A DNA stretch of 42,882 bases from Bacteroidales bacterium. Its GTDB lineage: Bacteria; Bacteroidota; Bacteroidia; Bacteroidales; UBA12077. The stretch is from positions 1 through 42,882 of the forward strand of contig JAUWQL010000012.1 in assembly GCA_030611105.1 (NCBI GenBank), in the 5' to 3' direction. The first letter of the stretch is position 1. Every line of letters begins with the position of its first letter. This document shows, in pieces, positions 18,419 to 27,713 of the stretch. Below the pieces are notes generated by a model. That model made no database searches. It was not told where the DNA came from and saw only the letters and a program-made list of their open reading frames with translations. The position numbers were made by a program, and so were the translations under genes.

Positions 18419-19186
18419 ATGGAACTGAACTTAAAAAAGCCAATTGTATTTTTCGATCTCGAAACTACCGGAGTTGATGTCGCAAATGACAGAATAGTTG
18501 AGATTTCGCTCCACAAAGTAATGCCTGACGGAAAAGAAGAAACAAAAACGATGCGAATAAATCCTGAGATGCCTATTCCGCCTCAATCAACCGAAATACA
18601 CGGAATTAGTGATGATGATGTTAAGGATGAACCAACTTTTAATATTGTGGCAAAGGATGTTGCAAAATTTATTGAAGGATGCGATTTGGCTGGTTATAAC
18701 TCAAATAAATTCGATGTTCCATTATTAGCTGAAGAATTTTTAAGAGTAGGTCTTGATGTTGATCTAAAAAAACATCGCTTAATTGATGTACAGGTAATTT
18801 TCCATAAAATGGAGCAACGTACATTAAGTGCTGCGTATAAATTTTATTGCGAAAAGAATTTAGATAACGCCCATAGTGCTGAAGCTGATACGATAGCTAC
18901 TTATGAAATTCTGAAGGCTCAGATTGATCGTTATACTGAATTGAATAATGATGTGGAAGAGCTTTCAAAGTTTTCATCGCATAATAAGAATGCTGATTTT
19001 GCCGGACGAATAGTTTATAACGATAAAGGAGAAGAGGTTTTCAATTTTGGAAAATACAAAGGACAAACGGTTGACTCTGTTTTAGAAAAAGACCAGGGAT
19101 ATTTTAGCTGGATGCTGAATAGCGATTTTCCGCTTTATACCAAAAAGGTTTTAACAGCAATTAAGCTTAGGAAATTTAATTCGTAA
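18419..19186 (+). CDS. DnaQ-family 3'-5' exonuclease with ExoX-like C-terminal domain
   Basis: About 255 residues. The DEDD nuclease domain comes first: Exo I FFDLETTG (D13, E15), Exo II AGYNSNKFDVPLL, and Exo III with HSAEAD. The last 50 residues (FGKYKGQTVDSVLEKDQGYFSWML) form the small C-terminal domain often found in ExoX-like enzymes. It could be a proofreading-type or repair exonuclease; automatic pipelines call it DNA polymerase III epsilon. The ATG at 18419 is chosen because a terminator hairpin occupies the region before it. Confidence 0.88.
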   Translation: MELNLKKPIVFFDLETTGVDVANDRIVEISLHKVMPDGKEETKTMRINPEMPIPPQSTEIHGISDDDVKDEPTFNIVAKDVAKFIEGCDLAGYNSNKFDVPLLAEEFLRVGLDVDLKKHRLIDVQVIFHKMEQRTLSAAYKFYCEKNLDNAHSAEADTIATYEILKAQIDRYTELNNDVEELSKFSSHNKNADFAGRIVYNDKGEEVFNFGKYKGQTVDSVLEKDQGYFSWMLNSDFPLYTKKVLTAIKLRKFNS

Positions 19187-19214
19187 ATATTGAAGTATTA
19201 AGATATGAGATTTT

Positions 19215-19239
19215 AGTATCAAGACAATATCTTGATACT
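19215..19239. repeat. intergenic inverted repeat between the exonuclease and FAH genes
   Basis: AGTATCAAGA and TCTTGATACT pair across a five-base loop, giving a perfect 10-bp stem. There is no T tract. Similar 'TAGTATCAAGTATTTAGTATT' text occurs at 2650-2673, so this looks like a short family of intergenic AT-rich repeats. Confidence 0.4.
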
Positions 19240-19266
19240 CATTACTAAATACTAATATCTTTTCAA

Positions 19267-19878
19267 ATGAAAATAATCGCTATCGGTCGAAACTATATTA
19301 ATCATGCCAAAGAGTTAAATAATCCGGTTCCAAAAGAACCAATTTTCTTTCTAATGCCCGATTCAGCTTTACTTCGTAATAATCAACCTTTTTTTTATCC
19401 CGATTTTTCAAACGACATTCATTACGAACTTGAGATTGTTATTAAAATAAATCGATTGGGTAAAAATATAGCCTCTAAATTTGCACATCGATATTATAAT
19501 GAAATTGGACTCGGAATTGATTTTACCGCGCGTGATTTACAACAAAAATGTAAGGAAAAAGGTTTGCCATGGGAAGTTTCAAAATCATTCGACGGTGCAG
19601 CACCAATAAGTAATTTTATATTATTAGATAAGTTTGAAGATATTAATAATATCAATTTTAGACTGGAATTAAATGGTAAGCTTGTTCAAAAAGCTAATAC
19701 CGGTGAAATGATTTTTAAAGTAGAAGAACTGATAGAGCATGTGACAAAATACATGACAATTAAAATTGGTGATTTTTTATTCACGGGAACGCCTTCGGGA
19801 GTTGGGCCTGTAAAAATAGGAGACAGGCTGACTGCTTTTATCGAGGATGAAAAGTTATTGGATTTTGTAGTGAAATAG
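19267..19878 (+). CDS. fumarylacetoacetate hydrolase-family protein
   Basis: 203 residues, the short YcgM-like form consisting only of the catalytic domain. The start IAIGRNYINHAKEL is typical. Metal ligands are visible as HYELE (E54, E56) and GIDFTARD (D85), and the C-terminal block is FTGTPSGVGPVKIGD. The family cleaves acylpyruvates or decarboxylates oxaloacetate, so a role in small-acid metabolism is likely but the substrate is open. The gene stands alone between intergenic hairpins. Confidence 0.9.
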   Translation: MKIIAIGRNYINHAKELNNPVPKEPIFFLMPDSALLRNNQPFFYPDFSNDIHYELEIVIKINRLGKNIASKFAHRYYNEIGLGIDFTARDLQQKCKEKGLPWEVSKSFDGAAPISNFILLDKFEDINNINFRLELNGKLVQKANTGEMIFKVEELIEHVTKYMTIKIGDFLFTGTPSGVGPVKIGDRLTAFIEDEKLLDFVVK

Positions 19879-19884
19879 AAGTAC

Positions 19885-19904
19885 ATCAGGCATTCCTGCC
19901 TGAT
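19885..19904. repeat. hairpin upstream of the pRiA4b-like gene
   Basis: ATCAGGCA / TGCCTGAT pair in an 8-bp stem with loop TTCC. A related sequence lies inverted at 20536-20556 on the other side of the gene. Confidence 0.45.
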
Positions 19905-19930
19905 TATAATCTTAAAATTAAATAAGAATT

Positions 19931-20509
19931 ATGAATAAAATTGGATATCAGGTACAAATTGCACTTAGGAACTTTAAACCTAAGATTTGGAGAAGATTAA
20001 TTGTAGACCCCGAAACTTCATTGGAGGATTTTCACAGAATTATCCAAACAGCAATGGGATGGACAAATTCACATCTGCATCAATTTTTTAAAAATAAAAA
20101 GTTCTATTCTTTACCCCGTGAAGATGATTGGGATGATTCTTACAGTATTGATTATAGGCCATTAAAAATTAAAGATTTATTAATAAGGGAAAAAGACCGA
20201 ATGGTTTATGAATATGATTTTGGTGATGGATGGGAACATGATATAATATTAGAAAAACAAGTCTCACTTGATAATGATTTAATTTACCCGATATGTATAA
20301 AAGCTGTATTGGCTTGCCCTCCTGAAGATTGTGGCGGTGTATGGGGGTATTCTAATCTGCTGACAATTTTAGGTGACCCAAAACATCAAGAACATGAAGA
20401 AATGAAAGAGTGGATTGGCGAATATTTTGATCCGGATTTTGTCGATTTGGAAGAAATTAACGATAATTTAAAAGAAGAAAATTATGGATGTTTTGAATTT
20501 GATTTTTGA
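19931..20509 (+). CDS. plasmid pRiA4b ORF-3-like protein
   Basis: 192 residues matching the PRiA4_ORF3 family: YQVQIALRNFKPKIWRRLIV at the start, SLEDFHRIIQTAMGW, HLHQFF, YEYDFGDGWEHDI, and a CPPEDCGGVWGY block with two cysteines. The function of the family is not known. It is common in plasmids, mobile elements and many chromosomes. The C terminus is acidic. Both sides carry REP-like hairpins in inverted orientation. Confidence 0.85.
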   Translation: MNKIGYQVQIALRNFKPKIWRRLIVDPETSLEDFHRIIQTAMGWTNSHLHQFFKNKKFYSLPREDDWDDSYSIDYRPLKIKDLLIREKDRMVYEYDFGDGWEHDIILEKQVSLDNDLIYPICIKAVLACPPEDCGGVWGYSNLLTILGDPKHQEHEEMKEWIGEYFDPDFVDLEEINDNLKEENYGCFEFDF

Positions 20510-20516
20510 TTTTTCA

Positions 20517-20556
20517 TCATACAAGCCGTCTGCCTACAGGTAGAAATGTTTGATGT
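20517..20556. repeat. REP-like hairpin after the pRiA4b-like gene
   Basis: CATCATACA and TGTTTGATG form an imperfect outer stem around the near-palindrome TCTGCCTACAGGTAGA. It lies between two convergent genes and may serve both as a transcript end. Its minus strand resembles the hairpin at 19885-19904. Confidence 0.4.
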
Positions 20557-20557
20557 A

Positions 20558-21211
20558 CTAAAGTTCTTTTTGTAATTCTTCAAAAAATTCCCTGGTAGTT
20601 AAATAGCGGTTTTTATGTTTGTTATATAGCTCAGAGAAATTTTTATAAGTTTTCTCAAAATTCAGGAATCGTTTATCAAGGTTTTTAATAACCAATTTTG
20701 GTAATTCGTTTAGATTAATTCCTCTAAGCAAATAAATCTCAGTATATCGGGTTATCCCGATTTTACCAAACGCATCTAAATCATCTGCATTGCAAAGAAT
20801 TGATAAAACTGAATCGGGAGTGTAATTGTATAATTCATAATTTTTATCATCGTGTTTTTCAATGGCATCAGGTATTTCTTTAAATTCTTCAAGTATTTCT
20901 ATATTATTGTTTTTAAAATAATTTTCACAAATCTTTTTGCTCTCACATCCATGATTTTCATCTAAAGTCCTTGTTAATCCGGTGTCATGAAATAAGGAGG
21001 CTATTAAACAAGATTCAACCAAATTGTAATTAATCTCACAAGAATTGTTTATTGCATAAAGAATTTCTTTAGAGTATTCCCAAACTCTTAAATGATGAGT
21101 ATGATTGTGCGAGGGTATCTTTTTATCAGTAAATATTTTTTGACAGTAGTTATACAATTGCTCTAGCCATTTTTTTTCTGCTGATTGTATATAATTTTTT
21201 AATTCTTTCAT
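20558..21211 (-). CDS. HD-domain phosphohydrolase
   Basis: 217 residues with the metal-binding HD pattern: HNHTHHLRVWEYS (first histidine), SLFHDTG (H75-D76), and NADDLDAFG as the distal aspartate. A further EKHDD block lies between. Such proteins hydrolyse nucleotides or other phosphoesters; the substrate cannot be read. A TATTTTTG box on the minus strand (21218-21225) ends only a few bases before the ATG, implying a very short leader. Confidence 0.85.
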   Translation of the reverse strand: MKELKNYIQSAEKKWLEQLYNYCQKIFTDKKIPSHNHTHHLRVWEYSKEILYAINNSCEINYNLVESCLIASLFHDTGLTRTLDENHGCESKKICENYFKNNNIEILEEFKEIPDAIEKHDDKNYELYNYTPDSVLSILCNADDLDAFGKIGITRYTEIYLLRGINLNELPKLVIKNLDKRFLNFEKTYKNFSELYNKHKNRYLTTREFFEELQKEL

Positions 21212-21240
21212 CAGTTACAAAAATACAAAGTGCTCAAATA

Positions 21241-21277
21241 AAAAAGCAGTTCCGATAGCTGTCGGAACTGCTTTTTT
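21241..21277 (-). terminator. terminator after the 84-residue gene
   Basis: A strong 15-bp stem, AAAAAGCAGTTCCGA / TCGGAACTGCTTTTT, with a six-base loop. It is flanked by A and T runs, so it can stop transcription in both directions. It separates the small gene at 21295 from the HD gene. Confidence 0.85.
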
Positions 21278-21294
21278 AAGAAATTTTTTCAATC

Positions 21295-21549
21295 TTAATT
21301 TTTAGATTGTGTTTCTTCGGTCATTTTAATAGCAATATCTAATATTGTAGTATCGTCAATTGTTACAATACCTCCATCATGACCTTGTTCATAATGGATC
21401 CCAATTGTTTCACCTTCGCGATAATTTGTACCTCCGAAATAATTCCTTACAGTTTCCTCATTCATGTTTAAGTTGTTTGCAATTCTTCTAATTGCACCAT
21501 GAGGTAATCGATTTTTGATTTTTCGTAATTCATTGAATGTTAATGTCAT
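21295..21549 (-). CDS. small putative DNA-binding protein
   Basis: 84 residues. The first half (ELRKIKNRLPHGAIRRIANNLNMNEETVRNYF) reads as a helix-turn-helix: 'GAIRRIANNLNMNEETVRNYF' has the spacing of a recognition unit. A glycine-rich middle (GGTNYREGETIG) and an acidic end follow. Very similar small proteins are common in Bacteroidota and are annotated only as DNA-binding. It is a single gene with its own strong terminator, which suggests a well-expressed stand-alone regulator or nucleoid protein. Confidence 0.7.
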   Translation of the reverse strand: MTLTFNELRKIKNRLPHGAIRRIANNLNMNEETVRNYFGGTNYREGETIGIHYEQGHDGGIVTIDDTTILDIAIKMTEETQSKN

Positions 21550-21654
21550 AACAGCATGCTTTTTAAGGTTAGACGCGAACTATAAAAGTACAGATTATTA
21601 CTCATACAAAAAAATTTAAACAAAATTTTAGATAGAATTTAATAAAATTTAACA

Positions 21655-22095
21655 TTAAAAGTTAATGGAATTGGTGTCTCGGATAATGTATACATCATAA
21701 TCACCTAAGAATGTAAATCCAAGTTCTTTGTAAATCTCAATTGCTTTTTTATTGCTTTGATGCACTTCCAATTTTATTTGATAACCTTTTTCTTTTGCAA
21801 ATTTTAATGATTCTTTTGTAAGTAGTTTCCCAAATCCTTGATTTTGATAAGATGATTTAACGCCAATATGATGAAGATGAATTCGCCTGCCATCGAATGT
21901 CATCCATGAAGATCCAAAAATTTCTTTTGTATTTGTGTTTTCAAGTAAAATTAATTTGCCACCTATATTAATGCTAAGTTCTATAATTTGGGCATTATCG
22001 TTACGTTGGGCTCCTCCTAATTCGGTTTCCTGCCAAAGTTTGTTTAACTTCTCAAAATCTTCATTATTGTAATCACGAATTATATAATTATCCAT
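21655..22095 (-). CDS. GNAT-family N-acetyltransferase
   Basis: 146 residues covering one GNAT domain. The acetyl-CoA loop is VKSSYQNQGFGKLLTKESL, and the end of the fold is LEVHQSNKKAIEIYKELGF. The acceptor is unknown. The start overlaps the end of the NfeD gene by 8 bp, so it is the last gene of a mqnA-nfeD-GNAT transcript. Confidence 0.87.
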   Translation of the reverse strand: MDNYIIRDYNNEDFEKLNKLWQETELGGAQRNDNAQIIELSINIGGKLILLENTNTKEIFGSSWMTFDGRRIHLHHIGVKSSYQNQGFGKLLTKESLKFAKEKGYQIKLEVHQSNKKAIEIYKELGFTFLGDYDVYIIRDTNSINF

Positions 22096-23524
22096 TTCGT
22101 TCAGTTTTCATTACATATAATTGTCCGGACTTAAAATCAATTACTTTTACTTTTTGTCCTTTTTCAATATATCCAATTTCAGATTTTGCATCATAAGTTT
22201 CATCCTCAATTTCTACTTTACCACTTGGTCGTAAATCTGTAAATGCTATTCCTGTTTTCCCAATTAATTCTTTTTGACTGCTTTCAACGCCAATAAATCC
22301 TTCTTCTTTCTTTTGTGTTGAGTTTAAAACAATCCATGAAAAGGTTTTGGAAGTAAGCATTTTTTTACTTAAATAAAGCGATAGTATAAATGATAAAAAT
22401 ATAGAAACAGAGACAATCATAAAAGATTTCAAGACTGTGGTGATAGCTTCTACTGCATGAAATTCAAATTCGAATATAATATTGTCGACCATACTTAAAA
22501 CCAGCCCTGTTAAGGCTAAAATGATTCCTCCGATTCCTGCTATACCAAAGCCAGGAATAACAAATATTTCAAGAATTATCAAAATCAACCCTATAGCAAA
22601 AATTACCATTTCCCAGTTTTCTGCTAAGCCTTCAAGGTATAGTGGAGAGAAATATAATATGGCTGCTAAAACTGCTGCTCCAAGTGGAAAACCTATTCCG
22701 GGACTTTGTAACTCAAAGTAAATTCCACCAACAATTAACATTATTAGAATTCCTTGAATGGCAGGGCTGATCAGAAATCCAATTAAGTTTTCCATTTTAG
22801 TTGGCTCATATTTACTTATTTCATAGTTCTCAATTTGGGCATGTTCAAGTAATTCTTTAATGTCTCCAACTATAGCTTCGCAGTAACCATTTTCCAGGGC
22901 TTCATTTGCAGTGAAGGCAATGATTTGTCCTGTATCTATAACATTTTCAATATAAATTCTTGGATCGACCATTGCTTCGGCAATTTTAGGATCACGTTTC
23001 CATTTTACGATGGTATCACCATCTTCATTTATAATTGTATCTTTTCCATGAGCTTCTGCTGTGGCACGCATTGTTGATCGCATGTACGACTGATATTTTT
23101 CGGGCATTATTTTCCCTGTTTGATCAACAACGGATGCTGATCCAATTCTTGCACCTGTTTTCATGTAGATTCTATCGGCAGCAATTGAAATTAATGCACC
23201 AGCCGATGCTGCATTATTTACAATAAAAACATAGACAGGTACCGGACTGTTTAAAATTTTAGTTCGGATAGAATCGGCCATATTTACCATACCACCATAA
23301 GTATTTACATTAACTATAATATAATCGGCATTGGCTTTTTTTGCTTCTTCAAAACTTTTCTGGGTTTGTCGCCACATACCCGGTTCTATATTTTTATTAA
23401 TATCAAAAACAAAAACGATGGTTTTTATTGTATCACTGATTTGAACAGTATCATTTTGTGCTAATAATATTGAATTGTTGAATATTATTGCCATAAAAAT
23501 GAATAGGGATAATATTTTTTTCAT
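22088..23524 (-). CDS. NfeD-family membrane serine protease
   Basis: About 478 residues from the ATG at 23524, which starts directly with a signal peptide (MKKILSLFIFMAIIFNNSILLA). A ClpP-class protease domain follows, with the nucleophile in NNAASAGALIS (S107) and a probable base lysine in EKYQSYMRS. Then comes a cluster of hydrophobic helices (about 250-390) and a C-terminal soluble OB-fold NfeD domain (IGKTGIAFTDLRPSGKVEI). The full-length 1b type is thought to work with a stomatin partner, which is not in the window. An ATG at 23557 is an alternative start. Confidence 0.88.
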   Translation of the reverse strand: MKKILSLFIFMAIIFNNSILLAQNDTVQISDTIKTIVFVFDINKNIEPGMWRQTQKSFEEAKKANADYIIVNVNTYGGMVNMADSIRTKILNSPVPVYVFIVNNAASAGALISIAADRIYMKTGARIGSASVVDQTGKIMPEKYQSYMRSTMRATAEAHGKDTIINEDGDTIVKWKRDPKIAEAMVDPRIYIENVIDTGQIIAFTANEALENGYCEAIVGDIKELLEHAQIENYEISKYEPTKMENLIGFLISPAIQGILIMLIVGGIYFELQSPGIGFPLGAAVLAAILYFSPLYLEGLAENWEMVIFAIGLILIILEIFVIPGFGIAGIGGIILALTGLVLSMVDNIIFEFEFHAVEAITTVLKSFMIVSVSIFLSFILSLYLSKKMLTSKTFSWIVLNSTQKKEEGFIGVESSQKELIGKTGIAFTDLRPSGKVEIEDETYDAKSEIGYIEKGQKVKVIDFKSGQLYVMKTERNG

Positions 23525-23559
23525 GTGTTTAGATTTTATAGTCAGTGTTAATTTCATAC

Positions 23560-24315
23560 TTATTTAAATTCATCAGCATATTTTAGAAATAAATCAAGTC
23601 CTTTAATTTTTTCATCATCTAGTTGATAATCAATATTTTTTTCAAGGTATTCTTTTGGGTCAATATGTTTTGGTAAATGTGAGAAATCATATGTTTTGAT
23701 CAGCTCATCAATATGATTTATCCCATACTTCATGGCATTATTAAATTCATTTTTAAAGTTTTCTCCAAGATTTCGATTGCTGACCCATACAGCAAAAACA
23801 AATGGTAAATTCGTATTTTTAATCCATTCTTCTGCAAGATCGTAAACATAATGGAATTTTTTTTCTGCAGATAAGGCTTTGTCTCCAATAATTACAGCGG
23901 CTTCGTTTTCTTTTATTCTATTTTCAAAACCTTCAGTGGTATCAGTCCATTTAACATTTATTTTCCAGAATTTCTTTGCCAGAATTCGAGTTAGCATAAC
24001 CGACGATCTTGAATGATAATCGAGATAAATAGTATCTATTTCAGTTAAAGGTTTGAACGATGCTAAAATAACAGATCGAACAGGTCCGGATGCTCCAATG
24101 CAGTAATCTGAAATAATTTCTGAATGATTAAGTTTTGGAATTACAGCAACAGGAATTAAACCCAAATCAACTTTATTATCCAGTAATTTTTGTGCACAAA
24201 CAGAAGGGATATCCTTGGAAAGTTCTATATGACTTAAAATTTTACTGTTTTCAATTCCATAAATAAATGGAAGTGTATTAGTATATGAAACTGCAGATAT
24301 TTTAATTTTTGTCAT
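23560..24315 (-). CDS. mqnA: chorismate dehydratase MqnA (futalosine pathway)
   Basis: 251 residues with a periplasmic-binding-protein-like fold but no signal peptide. The start ISAVSYTNTLPFIYGI and the block VDLGLIPVAVIPKL are typical of MqnA, as is SGPVRSVILAS. The enzyme removes water from chorismate to give 3-enolpyruvylbenzoate, the first step of menaquinone synthesis by the futalosine route. It heads a minus-strand unit with nfeD and a GNAT gene. A TATATTTG box lies at 24336-24343. Confidence 0.9.
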   Translation of the reverse strand: MTKIKISAVSYTNTLPFIYGIENSKILSHIELSKDIPSVCAQKLLDNKVDLGLIPVAVIPKLNHSEIISDYCIGASGPVRSVILASFKPLTEIDTIYLDYHSRSSVMLTRILAKKFWKINVKWTDTTEGFENRIKENEAAVIIGDKALSAEKKFHYVYDLAEEWIKNTNLPFVFAVWVSNRNLGENFKNEFNNAMKYGINHIDELIKTYDFSHLPKHIDPKEYLEKNIDYQLDDEKIKGLDLFLKYADEFK

Positions 24316-24335
24316 CTTTGCATAATTAAGAATAA

Positions 24336-24343
24336 CAAATATA
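24336..24343 (-). promoter_or_regulatory. -7 promoter box for mqnA
   Basis: On the minus strand this reads TATATTTG, matching TAnnTTTG, 20 bp before the mqnA ATG. No clear -33 element is seen. Confidence 0.45.
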
Positions 24344-24446
24344 CAATTGCTCCTATTATTATAATAGTAAAGTAAATTGTTTTTGTTTATTTTGTAGTTG
24401 ATTTTATTTGTACTGAGAATTTCGACATTTATTTAAAAATACAATC

Positions 24447-25790
24447 ATGAGCATTACTACATTAACAGCAATTTCTCCGGTTGACGGACGTTATAGAAAT
24501 AAAGTAGATGAACTTGGAAAATATTTTTCTGAATTTGGATTGATTAAGTATCGTGTTCTGGTTGAAATAGAATATTTTATTGCTTTATGTGAATTACCAC
24601 TTCCTCAGTTAGCCAATTTTGATACAAAACTATATTGTGATTTGAGAATTATTTATGATGATTTTAATACAAATGATGCTCGTAAAATTAAAGATATAGA
24701 GAAAGTTACAAATCATGATGTAAAAGCTGTTGAGTATTTTATAAAAGAAAAGTTTGATGAACTAAATCTGACTAAATACAAAGAATTCATCCATTTTGGT
24801 TTAACTTCTCAAGATATTAATAATACTGCTACTCCATATTCGTTAAGAGATGCTATAGAAGAAGTATATTATCCTGTGTTTAATGAGTTAATAGATAAAT
24901 TGAAATCATTAGTTCAAGAGTGGGCATCGATTCCAATGTTAGCTCGCACGCATGGACAACCAGCTTCGCCCACTCGTTTATGTAAAGAAATAAGGGTGTT
25001 TATTGAAAGACTTGAACGACAGGTAGAGCAACTAAAGTCAATTCCTTACTCTGCAAAATTTGGCGGAGCAACAGGTAACTTTAATGCACACCATGTAGCA
25101 TATCCGGAAATCGACTGGAACAATTTTGGAAACCATTTTGTAAATGATATTTTAAAACTTCATCGCTCTCAACCAACAACTCAAATTGAACATTATGATA
25201 ATATAGCTGCAACTTTTGATGCTATGAAAAGAATAAATACTATTCTTATTGATTTAACCCGTGATTTCTGGACTTACATTTCGATGAATTATTTCAAGCA
25301 AAAAGTTGTTAAAGGAGAAGTTGGTTCATCAGCTATGCCACACAAAGTTAATCCTATCGATTTTGAAAATGCTGAAGGGAATTTTGGTATGGCAAATGCA
25401 TTATATGAGCATTTATCGGCTAAGTTGCCAATTTCTCGTTTGCAACGAGACCTGACAGACTCAACCGTTTTGAGAAATATTGGAGTACCGGTTTCACATA
25501 CAATAATTGCTTTCAAATCTTTACTTAAAGGTTTAAATAAAGTTATAGTAAACAAAGATGCAATAAAAGCAGATTTAGAAGAAAATTGGGCGGTAGTTGC
25601 CGAAGCTATACAAACCATATTGCGTCGCGAAGCTTATCCAAATCCTTATGAAACCCTGAAAGACTTAACACGGACAGGTGATAAAATTACAAAAGAAAGT
25701 ATTCATCAGTTTATCGATAATTTAGAACTTACCGATAAATTAAAGAAAGAGTTGAAAGAAATCACTCCTTTTAATTATACAGGAATTTGA
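24447..25790 (+). CDS. purB: adenylosuccinate lyase
   Basis: 447 residues. The enzyme splits SAICAR and adenylosuccinate, releasing fumarate, in purine synthesis. Visible are the N-terminal LTAISPVDGRYRNKV, the histidine-containing HFGLTSQDINNTATP and ARTHGQPASPT blocks, and the fumarase/aspartase signature GSSAMPHKVNP at about residues 292-302. The long form with these blocks is the E. coli-type PurB. No other purine genes are adjacent. Confidence 0.97.
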   Translation: MSITTLTAISPVDGRYRNKVDELGKYFSEFGLIKYRVLVEIEYFIALCELPLPQLANFDTKLYCDLRIIYDDFNTNDARKIKDIEKVTNHDVKAVEYFIKEKFDELNLTKYKEFIHFGLTSQDINNTATPYSLRDAIEEVYYPVFNELIDKLKSLVQEWASIPMLARTHGQPASPTRLCKEIRVFIERLERQVEQLKSIPYSAKFGGATGNFNAHHVAYPEIDWNNFGNHFVNDILKLHRSQPTTQIEHYDNIAATFDAMKRINTILIDLTRDFWTYISMNYFKQKVVKGEVGSSAMPHKVNPIDFENAEGNFGMANALYEHLSAKLPISRLQRDLTDSTVLRNIGVPVSHTIIAFKSLLKGLNKVIVNKDAIKADLEENWAVVAEAIQTILRREAYPNPYETLKDLTRTGDKITKESIHQFIDNLELTDKLKKELKEITPFNYTGI

Positions 25791-25849
25791 TTTTCTGAAA
25801 ATATCCTAATTTGTTTTACCTTTGGTTAAAACCGAAGTAAAAATGTAGT

Positions 25850-27673
25850 ATGAGAAAGTTTTTGTCAATATTGAAATATTTAGTTCCTTATTGGATAATT
25901 GCTTTACTGAGTGTTATTTTAAATTTATTTGCTGCAGTATTTTCAGTCATTTCTTTTACAATGGTAATACCCTTTCTGGGTTTGCTTTTTTCAACTCAAC
26001 AGTTTGTTAGTAATCCCGTTGCTTTTAGGTTGTCTGCAGAGGCTATTCAACATAATTTTAACTATTATTTAGGTAGGGTAGTTATGGATAAAGGGCATAT
26101 TCAGGCATTATTATTTATTATTCTGATAGTTTTTGTATTTACTCTTCTGAAGAATATCTTTTTATTTATTAGTAAATCACTTGTAATAGATATTCGTATT
26201 AATGTGGTTAAAGATGTTAGAAATGAATTAATGAATAAAATTTTAAGGTTTGATTTAAGCTATTTTTCAGATGAAAGGAGAGGTAACATCATCTCAAAAA
26301 TAATCATTGATGTTAAAGAAATTGAAGTTTCAATAATTTCCTCGCTCGAAATGCTCTTTAAGGATCCAATATTAATAATTGTTTTTTTATATGTATTATT
26401 CTTTATGAGTGCTAAGCTCACACTAATTGTAATTTTAATATTTCCTTTTTCGGCTTTGATTATTGGGCAAATAGGTAAAACTTTAAAGAAGAAAACGATC
26501 CGTGGTCAGCAAAAAATGGGAGCTTTGGTCGGAATGCTCGAGGAAACATTATCTGGAATTAAAATAGTAAAAGCTTTTAATGCAGAGGGATTTGTAGAAA
26601 AAAGGTTCAGAAAAATGAATCAATTTTATAGTAATTTGTTTAGTAAAGTTTGGCGAAGAAGGACCTTAGCCAACCCGGTAAGCGATATTATTTCGACAAT
26701 TTCTATTCTTATTATTATGTGGGTTGGAGGAAAAATGGTTTTGGGTGCCGAAAGTAATTTGTCATCTCAGGTTTTTATTGGTTATTTGGCAGTTTTTACG
26801 CAAGTTATCAGACCAGCCCGGTCATTTTCAAATGGATACTATAATATTATAAAAGGAATGGCATCTGTAGATCGTATAAATTCGATTTTAATGCATGAGT
26901 ATAAAATTACTGAAAAACCCGGGGCTATCAGAATTTCTGAATTTAAGAACAAGATAGAATTTAAAGATGTTGTTTTTGCTTATGATAAGGATTCTACTTC
27001 TGTGCTTGATAAAATAAATTTTACAATAGAAAAAGGTCAAATCATTGCTTTGGTAGGGCAGTCAGGTTCAGGAAAATCTACTATTGTTGATTTAATGCTT
27101 CGTTTCTTTGATCCTGATTCCGGAGATGTCTTAATTGATAGTATTCCTTTGAAAGATTATAATATTGATTCTCTTAGAGGTTTATTCGGATATGTAAATC
27201 AAGAACCGGTATTATTTAACGATACCATTTATAATAATATATTATTTGGCAACCCAAATGCAACTATAGAAGAAGTTGAAGAAGCTGCAAAATTATCTTA
27301 TGCCCATGATTTTATAATGGGAAAGGAATTAGCTTATAATACCGATTTGGGTGAAGATGGAGGTAGATTATCCTTAGGCGAAAAACAACGAATAAGTATT
27401 GCCAGAACTTTATTAAAGAATTCTCCAATATTAATTCTTGATGAAGCAACATCTGCATTAGATTACGAATCTGAGTTAATAGTTAGAAAAGCATTACAGT
27501 ACTTAATGAAGGATCGTACGATAATAGTTATTGCACATCGTTTGTCAACTATTAAAAATGCAGATAGAATTATTGTGCTTGATAAGGGAAAAATAGTTGA
27601 ACAGGGAAATCACGAAGAGTTGCTAAAATTAAATGCTTACTACAAAAAATTAACTCAATTCGAATTTTTATAA
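25850..27673 (+). CDS. MsbA-like ABC exporter (fused permease and ATPase)
   Basis: 607 residues. The N-terminal membrane domain (about 1-330) has six helices. The ATPase domain follows: Walker A GQSGSGKST near residue 403, the signature LSLGEKQR near 506 (a variant of LSGGQ), Walker B ILILDEATSALD near 527, and the H-loop IVIAHRLST. Half-transporters of this layout dimerise and export lipids or drugs. MsbA (lipid A flippase) is the usual label, but substrate cannot be told from sequence. A TACCTTTG box lies at 25817-25824. Confidence 0.9.
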   Translation: MRKFLSILKYLVPYWIIALLSVILNLFAAVFSVISFTMVIPFLGLLFSTQQFVSNPVAFRLSAEAIQHNFNYYLGRVVMDKGHIQALLFIILIVFVFTLLKNIFLFISKSLVIDIRINVVKDVRNELMNKILRFDLSYFSDERRGNIISKIIIDVKEIEVSIISSLEMLFKDPILIIVFLYVLFFMSAKLTLIVILIFPFSALIIGQIGKTLKKKTIRGQQKMGALVGMLEETLSGIKIVKAFNAEGFVEKRFRKMNQFYSNLFSKVWRRRTLANPVSDIISTISILIIMWVGGKMVLGAESNLSSQVFIGYLAVFTQVIRPARSFSNGYYNIIKGMASVDRINSILMHEYKITEKPGAIRISEFKNKIEFKDVVFAYDKDSTSVLDKINFTIEKGQIIALVGQSGSGKSTIVDLMLRFFDPDSGDVLIDSIPLKDYNIDSLRGLFGYVNQEPVLFNDTIYNNILFGNPNATIEEVEEAAKLSYAHDFIMGKELAYNTDLGEDGGRLSLGEKQRISIARTLLKNSPILILDEATSALDYESELIVRKALQYLMKDRTIIVIAHRLSTIKNADRIIVLDKGKIVEQGNHEELLKLNAYYKKLTQFEFL

Positions 27674-27713
27674 AATAAATAAGCAACCCTAAAAGAGTTG
27701 TTTATAAACTTTG

